Of a stretch of DNA of 64,000 nucleotides, positions 20,801 through 31,259 are shown one piece after another. The DNA lies in NCBI GenBank assembly GCA_009760885.1, contig CM019716.1:14777702-14841701 (forward strand), written 5' to 3'. The DNA is from Achatina immaculata (taxonomy: Eukaryota > Mollusca > Gastropoda > Stylommatophora > Achatinidae). How positions within the stretch are numbered: the first letter of the stretch is position 1; each line of letters starts with the position of its first letter. Below the pieces are notes generated by a model, which did not search any database, was not told the DNA's origin, and worked only from the letters and a program-made list of their open reading frames with translations. The translations under genes and the position numbers were made by a program.

Positions 20801-21491
20801 CACCTGTATTCTACTCTCCAACTCAGTTAGTTAGTTCTCCAGTGGTTACCAAATAGTGTCGCTGGTTTCCTATAGTTTCTTTTTTAGACCACTATCATCA
20901 ACAGTGTTGCATATTTGTCTGCATGTCCTACTAAATGGATTTTTATTTATTTCCTGTCTCTATGTCTATCTATATGTTTACAAAATAACCCTTACATCGA
21001 GTGTCATGTATAACGTTAATAAAAACAACTTTTCTATCATCGGAAAGAAAACACTACCAGGAAAACAAAGTTTAGATAGACAAATGAAACATCAGGCGAA
21101 ATAACCGTTTGGAAAATTGTCTTACAAAAATCACATTAGTTGAGAGAAATGATGATGTAAAATTACACTGCAATAATCCGCTCCCACGCCGATACGATGC
21201 TGTGCCTCAACATCTCTACAGCATCGGCTACAAAAGAACAGCAGCTCGCAGTTACAGGGAGTTTGTACACGTACAAGTATCGCTAAGAAAAAAGGAAAAG
21301 TCCAAAGGTTTCACACGTAGATACAATACAAAACATGTCTGAGTATGTTTATTTGTTTTAATGTTTTTCTTCAGAATGTAGATATATGTATGTATGGGTG
21401 TAACTTCCATGGTAGCTAAGAATGAACATATTTTTTTTACTGAGCCATCTTTTATTTTAAAAACTTTTATCTTCATTTTTTTTCTCGTAAG
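20801..21491. other. Intron between minisatellite and exon 3A
   Basis: Duplicated almost identically at 22442-23141. Ends in a T-rich tract and the acceptor CTCGTAAG. No separate gene; the short open frames here are duplicated chance frames. Confidence 0.7.
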
Positions 21492-22475
21492 GGTGGAAAC
21501 ATAACTAAAGTACCTGCCAAGAGTCTACCTGCAGGTGTGACAGCCCTTCTGTTCTTGGATCTCCCGCTCACCAACATCTCCAAGGATGCTTTTCAAAATG
21601 TGGCTTCAGCCCTGAGAAGCGTTAGATTTAAAAATGCAGCATTTAGAGAACTACCGGAGGCACTGATACAGCTAAACAATTTTACTAGTCTAAGTATATC
21701 CAACACTCATATTTATTACTGGAACATAGACATAATACAACAAACTGCTGATTCCCTCGAGTCTCTTCTGTTAGAGAATGTGAGTTTGTCTTCTTGGCCG
21801 GAGTGGGTTCACTTCTTTCACTCTTTAATTACTCTCAGCCTTTCTCAGAACCCAATAAAATATATCCCTGAAAACGCGTTTAGCTCTATGAAAGATACCT
21901 TACGAGCCCTGTATTTGTTCGATACATCACTAATAGAGTTCCCACCAACCGCTGAACTATCTCGACTTAGAGCATTAGAGTTGGGCCGTAATCAAATACA
22001 AGTGATAGCCTCTGACAGTCTTTGCCCAAGCATAGAGAATCTTTATATAAGTTTGAATAACATAACTGAAATAACAAACACAAGCTTTCCTGAAAATTCC
22101 TCTATGAAGTCATTAAAGTTATTATTAAATCCTATAGGCAGAATCTCGTATTTAGCACTTAAGCCTCTTTCAAAGATTACTTCTCTTGATATTTCCTTTA
22201 TACACTTGGCTGAATTCCCCCTGCCTGTTACATCACTGACCACTCTTACTTCTTTACTACACGCTCCTCCTGTTCACTGTATGCTTTCTCCTTGTTTACT
22301 ACACGCTCCTCCTGTTCACTATATGCTTTCTCCTTGTTTACTACACGCTCCTCCTGTTCACTATATGCTTTCTACTTGTTTACTACACGCTCCTCTTGTT
22401 CACTATATGCTTTCTTCTTGTTTACTACACACTCCTCCTGTCACTTGTATTCTACTCTCCAACTCAGTTAGTTAG
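21492..22475 (+). CDS. LRR gene unit 1, alternative last exon 3A (truncated, minisatellite-fused)
   Basis: The acceptor CTCGTAAG is followed in phase 0 by GGNITKVPAKSLPAGVTALL and about 255 LRR residues that are nearly identical to exon 3B (differences include LFLDLPL/VFFDHPL and PEWVHFF/PKWTNFF). At 22253-22257 (TTTAC) the coding sequence switches into the 42-bp minisatellite. About 70 further residues (repeats of HAPPVHYMLSPCLL) then run to a stop at 22475. The C-terminal cysteine cap of exon 3B is therefore replaced. If spliced to exons 1 and 2 it would give a protein of about 392 residues. It may be an unused relic; expression is unknown. Confidence 0.5.
   Translation, partial: GGNITKVPAKSLPAGVTALLFLDLPLTNISKDAFQNVASALRSVRFKNAAFRELPEALIQLNNFTSLSISNTHIYYWNIDIIQQTADSLESLLLENVSLSSWPEWVHFFHSLITLSLSQNPIKYIPENAFSSMKDTLRALYLFDTSLIEFPPTAELSRLRALELGRNQIQVIASDSLCPSIENLYISLNNITEITNTSFPENSSMKSLKLLLNPIGRISYLALKPLSKITSLDISFIHLAEFPLPVTSLTTLTSLLHAPPVHCMLSPCLLHAPPVHYMLSPCLLHAPPVHYMLSTCLLHAPLVHYMLSSCLLHTPPVTCILLSNSVS
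22259..22440. repeat. 42-bp minisatellite, second array
   Basis: Four full units and a partial one, the same unit as 20156-20785. The offset of the following unique sequence is 1641 bp. It is in frame with exon 3A. Confidence 0.92.
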
Positions 22476-23141
22476 TTCTCCAGTGATTACCAAATAGTGT
22501 CGCTGGTTTCCTATAGTTTCTTTTTTAGACCACTATCATCAACAGTGTTGCATATTTGTCTGCATGTCCTACTAAATGGATTTTTATTTATTTCCTGTCT
22601 CTATGTCTATCTATATGTTTACAAAATAACCCTTACATCGAGTGTCATGCATAACGTTAAAAAAAACCGAAAAAAAAACTTTTCTATCATCGGAAAGAAA
22701 ACACTACCAGAAAAACAAAGTTTACATAGACAAATGAAACATCAGGCGAAATAACCGTTTGGAAAATTGTCCTACAAAAATCACATTAGTTGAGAGAAAT
22801 GATGATGTAAAATTACACTGCAATAACCCGCTCCCACGCCGATACGATGCTGTGCCTCAACATCTCTACAGCATCGGCTACAAAAGAACAGCAGCTCGCA
22901 GTTACAGGGAGTTTGTACACGTACAAGTATCGCTAAGAAAAAAGGAAGTCCAAAGGTTTCACATGTAGACACAATACAAAACATGTCTGAGTATGTTTAT
23001 TTGTTTTAATGTTTTTATTCAGAATGTAGATATATGTATGTATGGGTGTAACTTCCATGATAGCTAAGAATGAACATATTTTTTTACTGAGCCATCTTTT
23101 ATTTTACAAACTTTTATCTTCATTTTTTTTTCTCTCGTAAG
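22442..23141. repeat. Second copy of the 1.64-kb tandem duplication, intronic part
   Basis: Near-identical to 20801-21491, with a few substitutions and poly-A/T length changes. It ends in the acceptor CTCGTAAG of exon 3B. Confidence 0.9.
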
Positions 23142-24176
23142 GGTGGAAACATAACTAAAGTACCTGGCAAGAGTCTACCTGCAGGTGTGACAGCCCTTGT
23201 GTTCTTTGATCACCCGCTCACCAACATCTCCAAGGATGCTTTTCAAAATGTGGCTTCAACCCTGAGAAGCGTTAGATTTAAAAATGCAGCATTTAGAGAA
23301 CTACCAGAGGCATTGATACAGCTAAACAATTTTACTAGTCTAAGTATATCCAACACTCATATTTATTACTGGAACATAGACATAATACAACAAACTGCTG
23401 ATTCCCTCGAGTCTCTTCTGTTAGAGAATGTGAGTTTGTCTTCTTGGCCGAAGTGGACTAATTTCTTTCACTCTTTAATTACTCTCAGCCTTTCTCAGAA
23501 CCCAATAAAATATATCCCTGAAAACGCGTTTAGCTCCATGAAAGACACCTTACGAGCCCTGTATTTGTTCGATACATCACTAACAGAGTTCCCACCAACC
23601 GCTGAACTATCTCGACTTAGAGCACTAGAGTTGGGCCGTAATCAAATACAAGTGATAGCCTCTGACAGTCTTTCCCCAAGCATAGAGAATCTTTATATAA
23701 GTTTGAATAACATAACTGAAATAACAAACACAAGCTTTCCTGAAAATTCCTCTATGAAGTCATTAAAGTTATTATTAAATCCTATAGGCATAATCTCGTA
23801 TTTAGCATTTAAGCCTCTTTCAAAGATTACTTCTCTTGATATTTCCTTTATACACTTGGCTGAATTCCCCCTGCCTGTTACATCACTGACCACTCTTACT
23901 TCTTTACGTGTGACATCCTCTTTATCCTGTCCCTGTCAAACTCAGCCCGAACTGGTCAAATGGTTTAAGTCATATAATGAGACTCTCAGTGTAAATGGAC
24001 AGTGTTCTACCGGTACAGAATATGAAACCTACTTAAGATTTGAAAAGTGTGAGACAAAAAATTCTGTTTATTATAACAAGGCTGCCAGTTCTGTTGTACG
24101 CCGTTCATTTTATGAGTACGGTTATGTGCTTCTGTTATCAGCCATCTCTGTAACGCGTAACAGAAAAAGTTTGTAA
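23142..24176 (+). CDS. LRR gene unit 1, complete last exon 3B
   Basis: 344 codons in phase 0 after CTCGTAAG. With exons 1 (30 codons) and 2 (35 codons) this gives a 409-residue secreted protein. The exon holds about eight to nine irregular leucine-rich repeats (for example LITLSLSQNPIKYIPENAF, LRALELGRNQIQVIASDSL, IENLYISLNNITEI, SKITSLDISFIHLAEF). A cysteine-containing cap follows (SLSCPCQ, NGQCSTG, KCETK), and a hydrophobic stretch GYVLLLSAISV lies near the C-terminus before RNRKSL. The layout resembles arthropod proteins called Oplophorus-luciferin 2-monooxygenase non-catalytic subunit-like. That name reflects similarity only, and no luciferase role is implied. The likely role is an extracellular binding protein. 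N-glycosylation sequons are frequent (NIT, NFT, NVS, NNIT, NTS). Confidence 0.78.
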   Translation, partial: GGNITKVPGKSLPAGVTALVFFDHPLTNISKDAFQNVASTLRSVRFKNAAFRELPEALIQLNNFTSLSISNTHIYYWNIDIIQQTADSLESLLLENVSLSSWPKWTNFFHSLITLSLSQNPIKYIPENAFSSMKDTLRALYLFDTSLTEFPPTAELSRLRALELGRNQIQVIASDSLSPSIENLYISLNNITEITNTSFPENSSMKSLKLLLNPIGIISYLAFKPLSKITSLDISFIHLAEFPLPVTSLTTLTSLRVTSSLSCPCQTQPELVKWFKSYNETLSVNGQCSTGTEYETYLRFEKCETKNSVYYNKAASSVVRRSFYEYGYVLLLSAISVTRNRKSL

Positions 24177-24268
24177 CTTAAGCTTACTCGTATGTATTAA
24201 TTATTTTATTTCTCTTTGGAAGCTGGAGAGAGAAGGAAAGGAAATTGTTATTAAAAGAAGTTATGCTA

Positions 24269-24274
24269 AATAAA
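24269..24274 (+). terminator. Likely polyadenylation signal of unit 1
   Basis: AATAAA 93 bp after the stop of exon 3B, in an AT-rich context. Canonical hexamer; cleavage site not determined. Confidence 0.5.
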
Positions 24275-24299
24275 ACATATCAAAACACTGAAGTAATTT

Positions 24300-25345
24300 A
24301 ATGAAAGTTTTTAATTTCGATTATAACGGATAAGAAATAACAGCTGTGACTATCTAAAAAAAAAAAAGAAAAAGAAAAAGAAATCACATGGAAAATTACC
24401 TCAACATGAATTGGTAAGGACTTGACTATTCCAGCAAACAAGTCGTCTTGAAGGATAAGAAGTCTGTACCTTGTTGTCTTCATTCTGTAAAACAAATTTT
24501 AATCCATGATAACTAAAGTGAGAATCATGTGATAAATTCTGACGCTTTGCTATAAGAAGAAAACTCTCTAACGGCTAGATCTCTCCCTCGCGCGGTGGTA
24601 CATTCAACACCGCGGATATTGCTCGATGTCGTAAATGTCCTTACACTGGTCAAAGCGGCCCTTGTTTGTGCGCACTGAGTATATTGCTCTTGGGTCTATG
24701 TAATAATTACATTTATAATGCATTTTTCATAAATATTAATCTGGCTTAGTTTTAAAGTATTAGAAGTTTTTTAAAGAAACCCAGAAAAAGAGAAATGTTT
24801 CTGTGCGGAAATAATTTTGTATGTGATGGTTATTTTATCTCTGGAATACAAATGTATTTAAAATAAAATAAAATGATGTAATCACAAATCGTTTGAGTCA
24901 GAAGTTTTGAAATACGCTTTTTAACACTGCTCTCGGTGCTTGTGAAGAGCTGTTACAAATTTACACTTACCGGTTGAATGTTAGTGATATGTGGCATCTA
25001 TAACAAGCTTCTGTAACGCTATATCTCACGTAGTAAATACAATACTTGTATGAACAAACTGAGGGCCTTCATCATGTAAATAAAGCAAAAGCTGAAGTGA
25101 ATGATCAACTTTGATCCCGCACTTTGAATACTGAACATGAATCAATCCTCTCATATTTCCGCTGTTTCCCCGAAAGTTGTCTTTTCGTAGCAAATTAAAT
25201 GAAAGTTTTAATATAAAGTCATACATCTTGAATTATCTTCATTTCATTGGCTCTTGAGGCAGCAGTATGATTGTGACATTTAATATTCTAGAATACGTTT
25301 ACAACTTAAGTACCCTCCCTAGAGGACCATAACATAACATAACAT
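24300..25345. other. 3' flank of unit 1
   Basis: Non-coding. 24790-25320 parallels 130-1260 at the window start. Includes a small GC-rich hairpin (CGCGCGGTGG...CACCGCGG near 24590-24620) and ATAAC repeats at 25331-25355. Confidence 0.5.
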
Positions 25346-25353
25346 AACATAAC

Positions 25354-25354
<1 letters not shown>

Positions 25355-25400
<46 letters not shown>
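25355..25400. repeat. (TA)n microsatellite
   Basis: About 22 TA units directly before a LINE fragment. Confidence 0.9.
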
Positions 25401-25402
<2 letters not shown>

Positions 25403-26153
25403 GTGTTTGGGTGTGTTCTATCTCCTGACGTCTACTCCTTGTACAGCGAAAAAATAATGAGGAATATAGAGAGCGTGCTAGGAATATCAGTTGGTGGGTA
25501 CAACCTTAACAACTTAGAATATGCAGACCACATAGTTCTGATTGCTAAAAGTGAAAGGGAGCTACAGGCTCTTCTGGACATTGTGGTTCGTGCAAGTAAA
25601 AGTAAAGGTCTCAGCCTGAACAAAAAGAAGACCGAAGTGATAGTCATCTCAAAGAAAAGAATACCACCAAAATGTAGCATTACCATCGATGGCACAAATC
25701 TGAAACAAGTTGATAGATTCAAGTACTTAGGAACGATTATAACAACTGATGGGGAATGTCACAATGAAATTAAAAGCAGACATGCTCAGGCCAAGTCAGC
25801 ATTCCAGAAAATGAGAAACATCTCGCGCAACAGATCCATATCAATGGTAACAAGATTCCGAGTACTTAAATGTTACATCGAGCCAGTTTTGTTTTATGGA
25901 TGTGAAGCATGGTCCATGAATAAGAGAATACAGCGAGAAATAGAGGCCATTGAAATGTGGTTCATAAGAAGTATGTTGAAGGTACCATGGACAGCCAAGA
26001 AAAGCAAGGAAGAAGTCTTAAGAGAGGCTGGATTTAAAAGGCAAATTACTGCAAAGATCAGAGGTAGACAAGTGCGATTTGTACGAGATTTTCTGAGAAA
26101 AGGAAAATTGGAACACATTGTGGCAACTGGAAAAATAGAGGGAAGAAGAGGCA

Positions 26154-26199
<46 letters not shown>

Positions 26200-26281
26200 A
26201 CTGGATGGGCTGTCAGTGTGGCTAGGAAGAAAGTCACCGGCGGATCTCATAATCAAGTCTAAAGACAGGGAAGGGAAATGA
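25401..26281 (+). mobile_element. RTE-like LINE fragment with long open frame
   Basis: The 292-codon frame begins inside the palm (GCVLSPDVYSLYSEKIMRNI) and carries LEYADHIVLIA, where the catalytic motif YADD reads YADH. The second catalytic Asp is replaced, so it would be inactive. SKYLGTIITTDGECHNEIKS-like, VLKCYIEPVLFYGCEAW and EAIEMWFIRSMLKVPWTAK segments follow. A (GA)n run at 26157-26195 is read in frame as Arg-Glu repeats. 5'-truncated at the (TA)n. Confidence 0.82.
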
Positions 26282-26299
26282 TCGCCTACTCCACGCTGC

Positions 26300-27060
26300 A
26301 CTTGATATATATAAATATATGTCAGGAAATTAGCCGTAGTAAATTAACAAACAGAGGGGGGGAGGGATTTTTTAAATTGTTCAACCAATCTTTGCTTGTT
26401 TCTCTGCTCAGATGTGTATTGTACTATGTTCATACATGATAACAATGATCATGTTCTGTAGAAAGCAAGTATATTTCATGAACTTTCTCTGTACGTTTTT
26501 TTTCTTCTGTTTACTGCATACATTTGAGGAAGATCTGTGACAGACTCGTTAGCTTGTGATCTATATTTTTCCATTTTTTCTTTCAGTTTACGAAACTCTT
26601 TCTCCTTGCACATTTTATATATTTCATTCTCCCATTATTTAACCCGTTTCGCAGCACCTTCTAGTTTTTTAAAATTTCAATATTATTTTCTAGATGTTGC
26701 TAATCGGTAAATGACAATATGTTTGCACCTGCTAAATGTCAAATTCACGGAAACGAAAAGTAATAGTGGCACTAAATTTCTGACTTAAATGAATGTGTAC
26801 TTATATTTGTTACAGAATAACTCAGCTTGTATTGTACGTTCGGCCAAATTTCATTTTCAGTCAGTTTTCACAGGAGAATATTATTTTGAATGTATAATTT
26901 TCCTTAAAGTTTTATATGTTGTACGTAAAAACTTGTAACGCTTTTGGTTGTAAATGTCGTAAATAAACGGAATAACATCACTGTCTTTCTGTTTTTTTTC
27001 CACGTAAACGTAAATGTCAATCACAACTTGCACAGAGTGTGAGGGACATGGCGCCGGGAT
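26300..27060. other. Non-coding flank paralogous to 2540-3700
   Basis: Shares ordered blocks (CATTTTATATATTTCATTCTC, ATTTAACCCG, GTAAATAAACGGAA-like) with the window-start flank. No gene. Confidence 0.45.
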
Positions 27061-27069
27061 GATGTCAGA

Positions 27070-27322
27070 TACCGTCTGTACGTTTTGTCACGTCATGCAA
27101 CGTATGCGGCCCGTAAGTTCTGTCACGTCAGAAAACATATACGGTCTGAATGTTCTGTTAAGTCAGAAAACGTATGTTGTCTGTATGTTCTATTACGTCA
27201 GAAAATGTATACGTTCTGTATGTTCTGTCACGTCAGAAAACGTATAGGTCTCTATGTTCTGTTACGTTAGAAAACTTATACGATATGTATGTTCTGTTAC
27301 GTTAGAAAACGTATACAGGCTG
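27070..27322. repeat. 36-bp minisatellite
   Basis: About seven diverged units of type TGTATGTTCTGTTACGTCAG plus AAAACGTATACGGTC. The corresponding flank at 3720-3790 has only one or two related units. Confidence 0.8.
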
Positions 27323-27324
27323 TA

Positions 27325-27660
27325 AGTATTATAGAAAGAAATGTGACACTCTGAGACAAGGATTGCTTACATCACCGAACTAGCATAAGACTTCGGATCT
27401 TGTTTAATGTAGACAGTAAGAAAATTACGGTAGAAATGTACCTGGGAAATGATGGTTATGCTTTATCTATATACTACACAAAAGGCTTTTGTGAGGGTGA
27501 GACACGAGCAACCAATGCATGAAAGAGAAAAATTTAACCGGTAAAGAGATCAGAGTAATAAACAATTTGCGTGAGAACGAACAGAAGCTATATAGCTTAA
27601 CACAAACTGATCAAAGATCATTGATATGAAGACAAATGAGACAAGAGCATATCTTATATC
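27325..27660. other. Non-coding spacer
   Basis: Nothing recognised. Confidence 0.4.
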
Positions 27661-27662
27661 TT

Positions 27663-27912
27663 ATATATTCTTATTTTGTTTGTCTTATCTTATCATATCT
27701 TATATCCTTCCCGTGCCGTTAAACGTCACATAGCTCGCAAAGTAGTTCGCCAATTTTTCCTGTCTTCGGCGAGTCTTTCAACCACATCAAAGGATTTTAT
27801 GCCTGTTAATTTGGCCTCTCTTAATAATGTCCTGTTCAGAGTTTCCCGCGGTCTGCCTCTTTTTCTTCGGCCTGTTGTGTTCCACTTGATAGCTTGTTTT
27901 GGGATTTGTTTG
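27663..27912 (-). mobile_element. RTE-like LINE 3' fragment (AAGAT-tail family)
   Basis: Minus strand: IPKQAIKWNTTGRRKRGRPR, LREAKLTGIKSFD and RKNWRTTLRAM, then the conserved 3' UTR and tail (TATCTTATATCTTATC on the plus strand at 27650-27700). Very close to 19300-19530. Confidence 0.85.
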
Positions 27913-27924
27913 TCTTGTATACAG

Positions 27925-28212
27925 AGGAAATATTTAAGGATATTAGTGAAACCTGTATTAATCATTAATGGAACAACAGTTAAGAGTCTCAATAATGCAG
28001 ATGACATTCAGTGCTGCTAGTAGGAAGTCTAGATGACCTTCGGGAATCTGGTGAAACAAACAACGAAAGCTGCCCCTGGAAATAGATGCTAGAAGATACA
28101 TGTCTTTAACAATCAGCAGCAAAAAACGACAAGCGACTATGAACATAAATATAAATGGAGTTATACTGGGACAAGGTGAAGAAGTCACATATTTTGTACG
28201 CACTCTCACTTC
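27925..28212 (+). mobile_element. LINE palm fragment
   Basis: Reads, with stops, INGTTVKSLNNADDIQ (a YADD-region relic with N for Y), SLDDLRESGE, and later NININGVILGQGEEV. The order fits an RTE-like palm. Interrupted at 28213 by the truncated (GAA)n element. Confidence 0.55.
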
Positions 28213-28384
28213 TGAGACCCACGAAGAATACAGGCTCAAGCCCTACGATCCTCTGAACCTCTTGTGGTCCTTTCGGGGTCCACATGGGGGACCACGGGAC
28301 TTAAAGAGGACCACAGGTGTAAATTCAGTAGGATCACAGGGCGATCTTGGTTGTAGAAGCGAACGAAGAAGAGGAAGAAGTACA
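28213..28384 (+). mobile_element. 5'-truncated (GAA)n-tail element
   Basis: Corresponds to the last 170 bp of 4784-6026: GAGACCCACGAAGAATACAG to GAAGCGAACGAAGAAGAGG. Variable 5' truncation with a constant 3' end is the mark of LINE-type retrotransposition. Confidence 0.8.
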
Positions 28385-28389
28385 AATGA

Positions 28390-28915
28390 TTAAATACGAG
28401 TACAAAGGGAAACTTGAAATACCAGGTCTGATCAATAACAACAACAACAAAAAAATATAAACAGCGCACCAACCGGCATAGATATCGCGGAGCGGTAACT
28501 GAACATCTCTAAAGGCAGATTTTGACAACAAACTGCTATTTTTTCTATGTCGCTGTCGGCATCATATGTGAAACCACACCAGCTGGAGGTAGCACACCCT
28601 CAAGTTGTTGGTTAGATTTTGTGTGCCATTTCCAAACATTGTTCCACGTCAGTGATGTTCTCAGTTCCTCTTCCAGGTCACACTGACCTTTTGAACTGCT
28701 TTCTGAACTCGCTGATCATCCTTCGTGTCTTTTATTTAACTGACGATGATCACATCCCTTCTTTCTTTATTGGAAGCCATTGACCACCTTTTTCTTGCTG
28801 GCTTGGATGTATCATAGTACTTTTTTCAGCTCCACCCCACCCCAACAGGTTGAGACTATTTCATCATTGACGTTCCATGTTCATCAAGTTGAAGTGCCTG
28901 TCGGATATCTCATAT
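28390..28915. other. Unassigned, possibly old repeat
   Basis: No decodable protein on either strand that I recognise; the (TTC)n tail of the next element follows. Confidence 0.35.
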
Positions 28916-28917
28916 TA

Positions 28918-30406
28918 TTCTTCTTCTTCTTCTTCTTCTTCTTCTTCTTCGTTCGCTTCTACCACCAAAACCGCACTGTGATCCTACTGAATTGACGCCT
29001 GTGGTCCTCGTTAGGTCCCGTGGTCCCCGAAAAGACCACACGAGATCCACGAGAGGACCACAAGGGGTTCAGAGTATCACAGGGCTTTAGCCTATATTCT
29101 TGGTGGGTCTCGGAAGCGGGATTGCGTGACACCGTGGTTTTCATTGCACCAGTTTAGTCTAGGGTTGGACTTTCTCACCGGAAGACCTCGACGTGTTTAG
29201 GATATCAGTGCATCCCCACTGGGTGAGAGGCGATAGCCCACCCAGGCCAGAGTTGGACTTTCTCACTGGAAAACCTCGACGTGTTTTGAGATACCCGTGT
29301 ATCACCGCCGGGTGAGAGGTGGTTGCCCATCCAGTCCAGAGTTGGACTTTCTCACCGGAAAACCTCAGCATGATTAGGATACGCAAACATCCCCGCCGGG
29401 TGAGAGGTGGTTGCCTATCTAGACTTCCCTGGTCCGGTGTCTCCGACTTCAGCATTTTGCGGTCATGGCCGCTACCCTTCCTAGTTGTGACCAAAATGGA
29501 GCTTTTGTCCAGGAGGACGAATCCTCGCCACTAGTGACTTCTACCCCTGGGTTGAGCCGGTTTAGGCATTATCCCAGTATAGGCGTGTTTGGGACGAGAC
29601 CGACCTCTAGAGCAGAGGTACTGTGACATGCATAGCCTTTAAGATTCACCCCTGGTATGAGCCGGTTTAGGCAAAATTCACCAGTATGGGTGTATATCAG
29701 GCGTTACTGACCTCTAGAGCGGAGGTGGCATGACATGTCTAGCCATCAAGTTCCACCCCTGGTGTGTGCCGGTTTAGGCATATTTCACCGGTGTAGGTGT
29801 ATTTCGGACGTGGCCGGCCTCTAGAGCAGAGGTGCTGTGGTATAGCTCTCGTAGCGATACTACTGGACATACCGGTTAAACTTCACTTTCCACCACCTTT
29901 TCCCATCGGCGTCGCACAGCAACCTTTATTTCTTTTCCGCATTTCTTCCTTGACCGGGAGGAGCTTCACTCCACGCGCGGCATTTGAAGAGTCTCGCCAG
30001 CAGTGTCTTAACCTCTGGGACAAGCCGGTTCAGGCATTTCACCCGATATGACTGCACTCAGGACGTGGCCGACCTCCAGATCAGAGGAGCCGTGATTTGA
30101 CTGTTTGCTTCGCTTTATCCTTTCTACCACCTTTGCCGCAGTGATACTGCGCGGCAACCTCATTTGCAAATTTCTTCACTGGCCGGGAAGAGCACCGCTC
30201 CATGCACGGCAGCTGAAGATCTCGCCAACAGCGGCAGATGAGCTACCAAACGTGCCACTCATCTACCCTAAGTAACTGGTTTTCAGGTGCCAGATATTCG
30301 CCCTCGCCCCTTCTCCTGTCAGTTTAAACAGTTCTGCCACGGGAAGGCCAGGAGCTGGACTTGACTGCCAGAGGCTGTTTGAGGCGCGTTTGCAGTCCTT
30401 AGAACC
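28918..30406 (-). mobile_element. Long (GAA)n-tail element, minus strand
   Basis: Reverse copy of 4784-6026 with the same first bases (GGTTCTAAGGACTG on the minus strand, ending at 30406) and the same (GAA)n tail (TTC repeats at 28918-28950). It is about 250 bp longer because it holds more internal modules: three 'TTTTCCGGTGAGAAAGTCCA'-type units at 29165-29370 and several 'CACCCCTGG...GCCGGTTTAGGCAT' units at 29545-29800. Non-coding. It is inserted at the edge of an RTE-like fragment. I found no clean TSD here. Confidence 0.78.
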
Positions 30407-30775
30407 TCACTTTTAGCAATTAGGACTGTGTAGTCTGCATATTTTAAGTTGTTAAGGTTGTAGCCAGCAACTGATATTCCTGGCATGTTCTCTATATTTC
30501 TCATTATGTTTTCACTGTAGAAGGAGAAGAGGTCAGGAGATAAAACACATCCTTGTCTCACTCCCAATTTTATGTCTTGGAATGCTTCTATTTGGTTCTC
30601 AACCTTCATTGCTGCTGATTGCTGCCAATATATGTTTTTAATAAGTTTCAGATCTTTCTCATCTATGTTGATGTCTTCCAGCATTCTTATACCTTCTGTG
30701 TGTCTCACTTTATAGTGTACAGAATACTGATAGGAAATAAAATATACTTCTCCTTGTAACACCTGTTAAAATCCA
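30407..30775 (-). mobile_element. RTE-like LINE palm fragment
   Basis: Minus strand: LKLIKNIYWQQSAAMKVENQ, GVRQGCVLSPDLFSFYSENI and LKYADYTVLIAKSE (YADD changed to YADY). It is the same family as 25401-26281. It stops exactly where the (GAA)n-tail element begins. Confidence 0.82.
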
Positions 30776-30784
30776 AATCTTATC

Positions 30785-31255
30785 CCGAAACACTACAATA
30801 ACAATCTACAAAACTATGATAATACCAGCTGTCTTGTATGGATCAGAAATATGGAGTACAACAAATAAAGATGAACAACAACTGCAGATCTTTGAAAATA
30901 AGATCCTAAGAAGAATCTCTGGGCCCATAAAGGATACCAACAGTGGGGAATGGAGAGCTAGAAAGAACAATGAACCGAACAGCTTATTTAATTCCCAAAG
31001 AATGATAAATGTCTTGAAACTGAACAGACTATGCTGGCTGTGCATGTAGAAAGAATAGAAGAAAATTGACAAATGAAAATTATCTATGCATAAGAGATGA
31101 AGGGGAGCAGACCAAGACAGAGATGGAAAGACAACATAGAAGAGGATATAAAAGAAACTGGTGTCACCAACTGGAGAGAGAAGATTAGGAATAGAGAGGA
31201 ATGGAGGAATTCTGCAGCAATGAGCTTTAATGGCTCGGAAAACTGAATACGTACA
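30785..31255 (+). mobile_element. LINE fragment, third RTE-like family
   Basis: Plus strand: MIIPAVLYGSEIWSTTNKDE, LQIFENKILRRISGPIKD, then after stops a tail with RRLGIERNGGILQQ. This is the C-terminal part of an RTE-like pol ('VLYGCETW...FERKILRKI.GP'). Confidence 0.7.
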
Positions 31256-31259
31256 GAAA

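Noticed and set aside
19963..20856. Three overlapping long open frames (213-297 codons) with hydrophobic repeats
   Set aside because: They run through a 42-bp minisatellite whose unit lacks stops in every plus frame; no unique coding sequence, and the first part is a LINE scrap.
21109..21342. Small conserved frame duplicated at 22759-22968
   Set aside because: Its conservation is explained by the very recent tandem duplication; the second copy has a different C-terminus, and no domain is recognisable.
24120..24176. GPI-anchor signal at the C-terminus of exon 3B
   Set aside because: A hydrophobic stretch exists (GYVLLLSAISV), but it is short and followed by RNRKSL, so anchoring cannot be supported.
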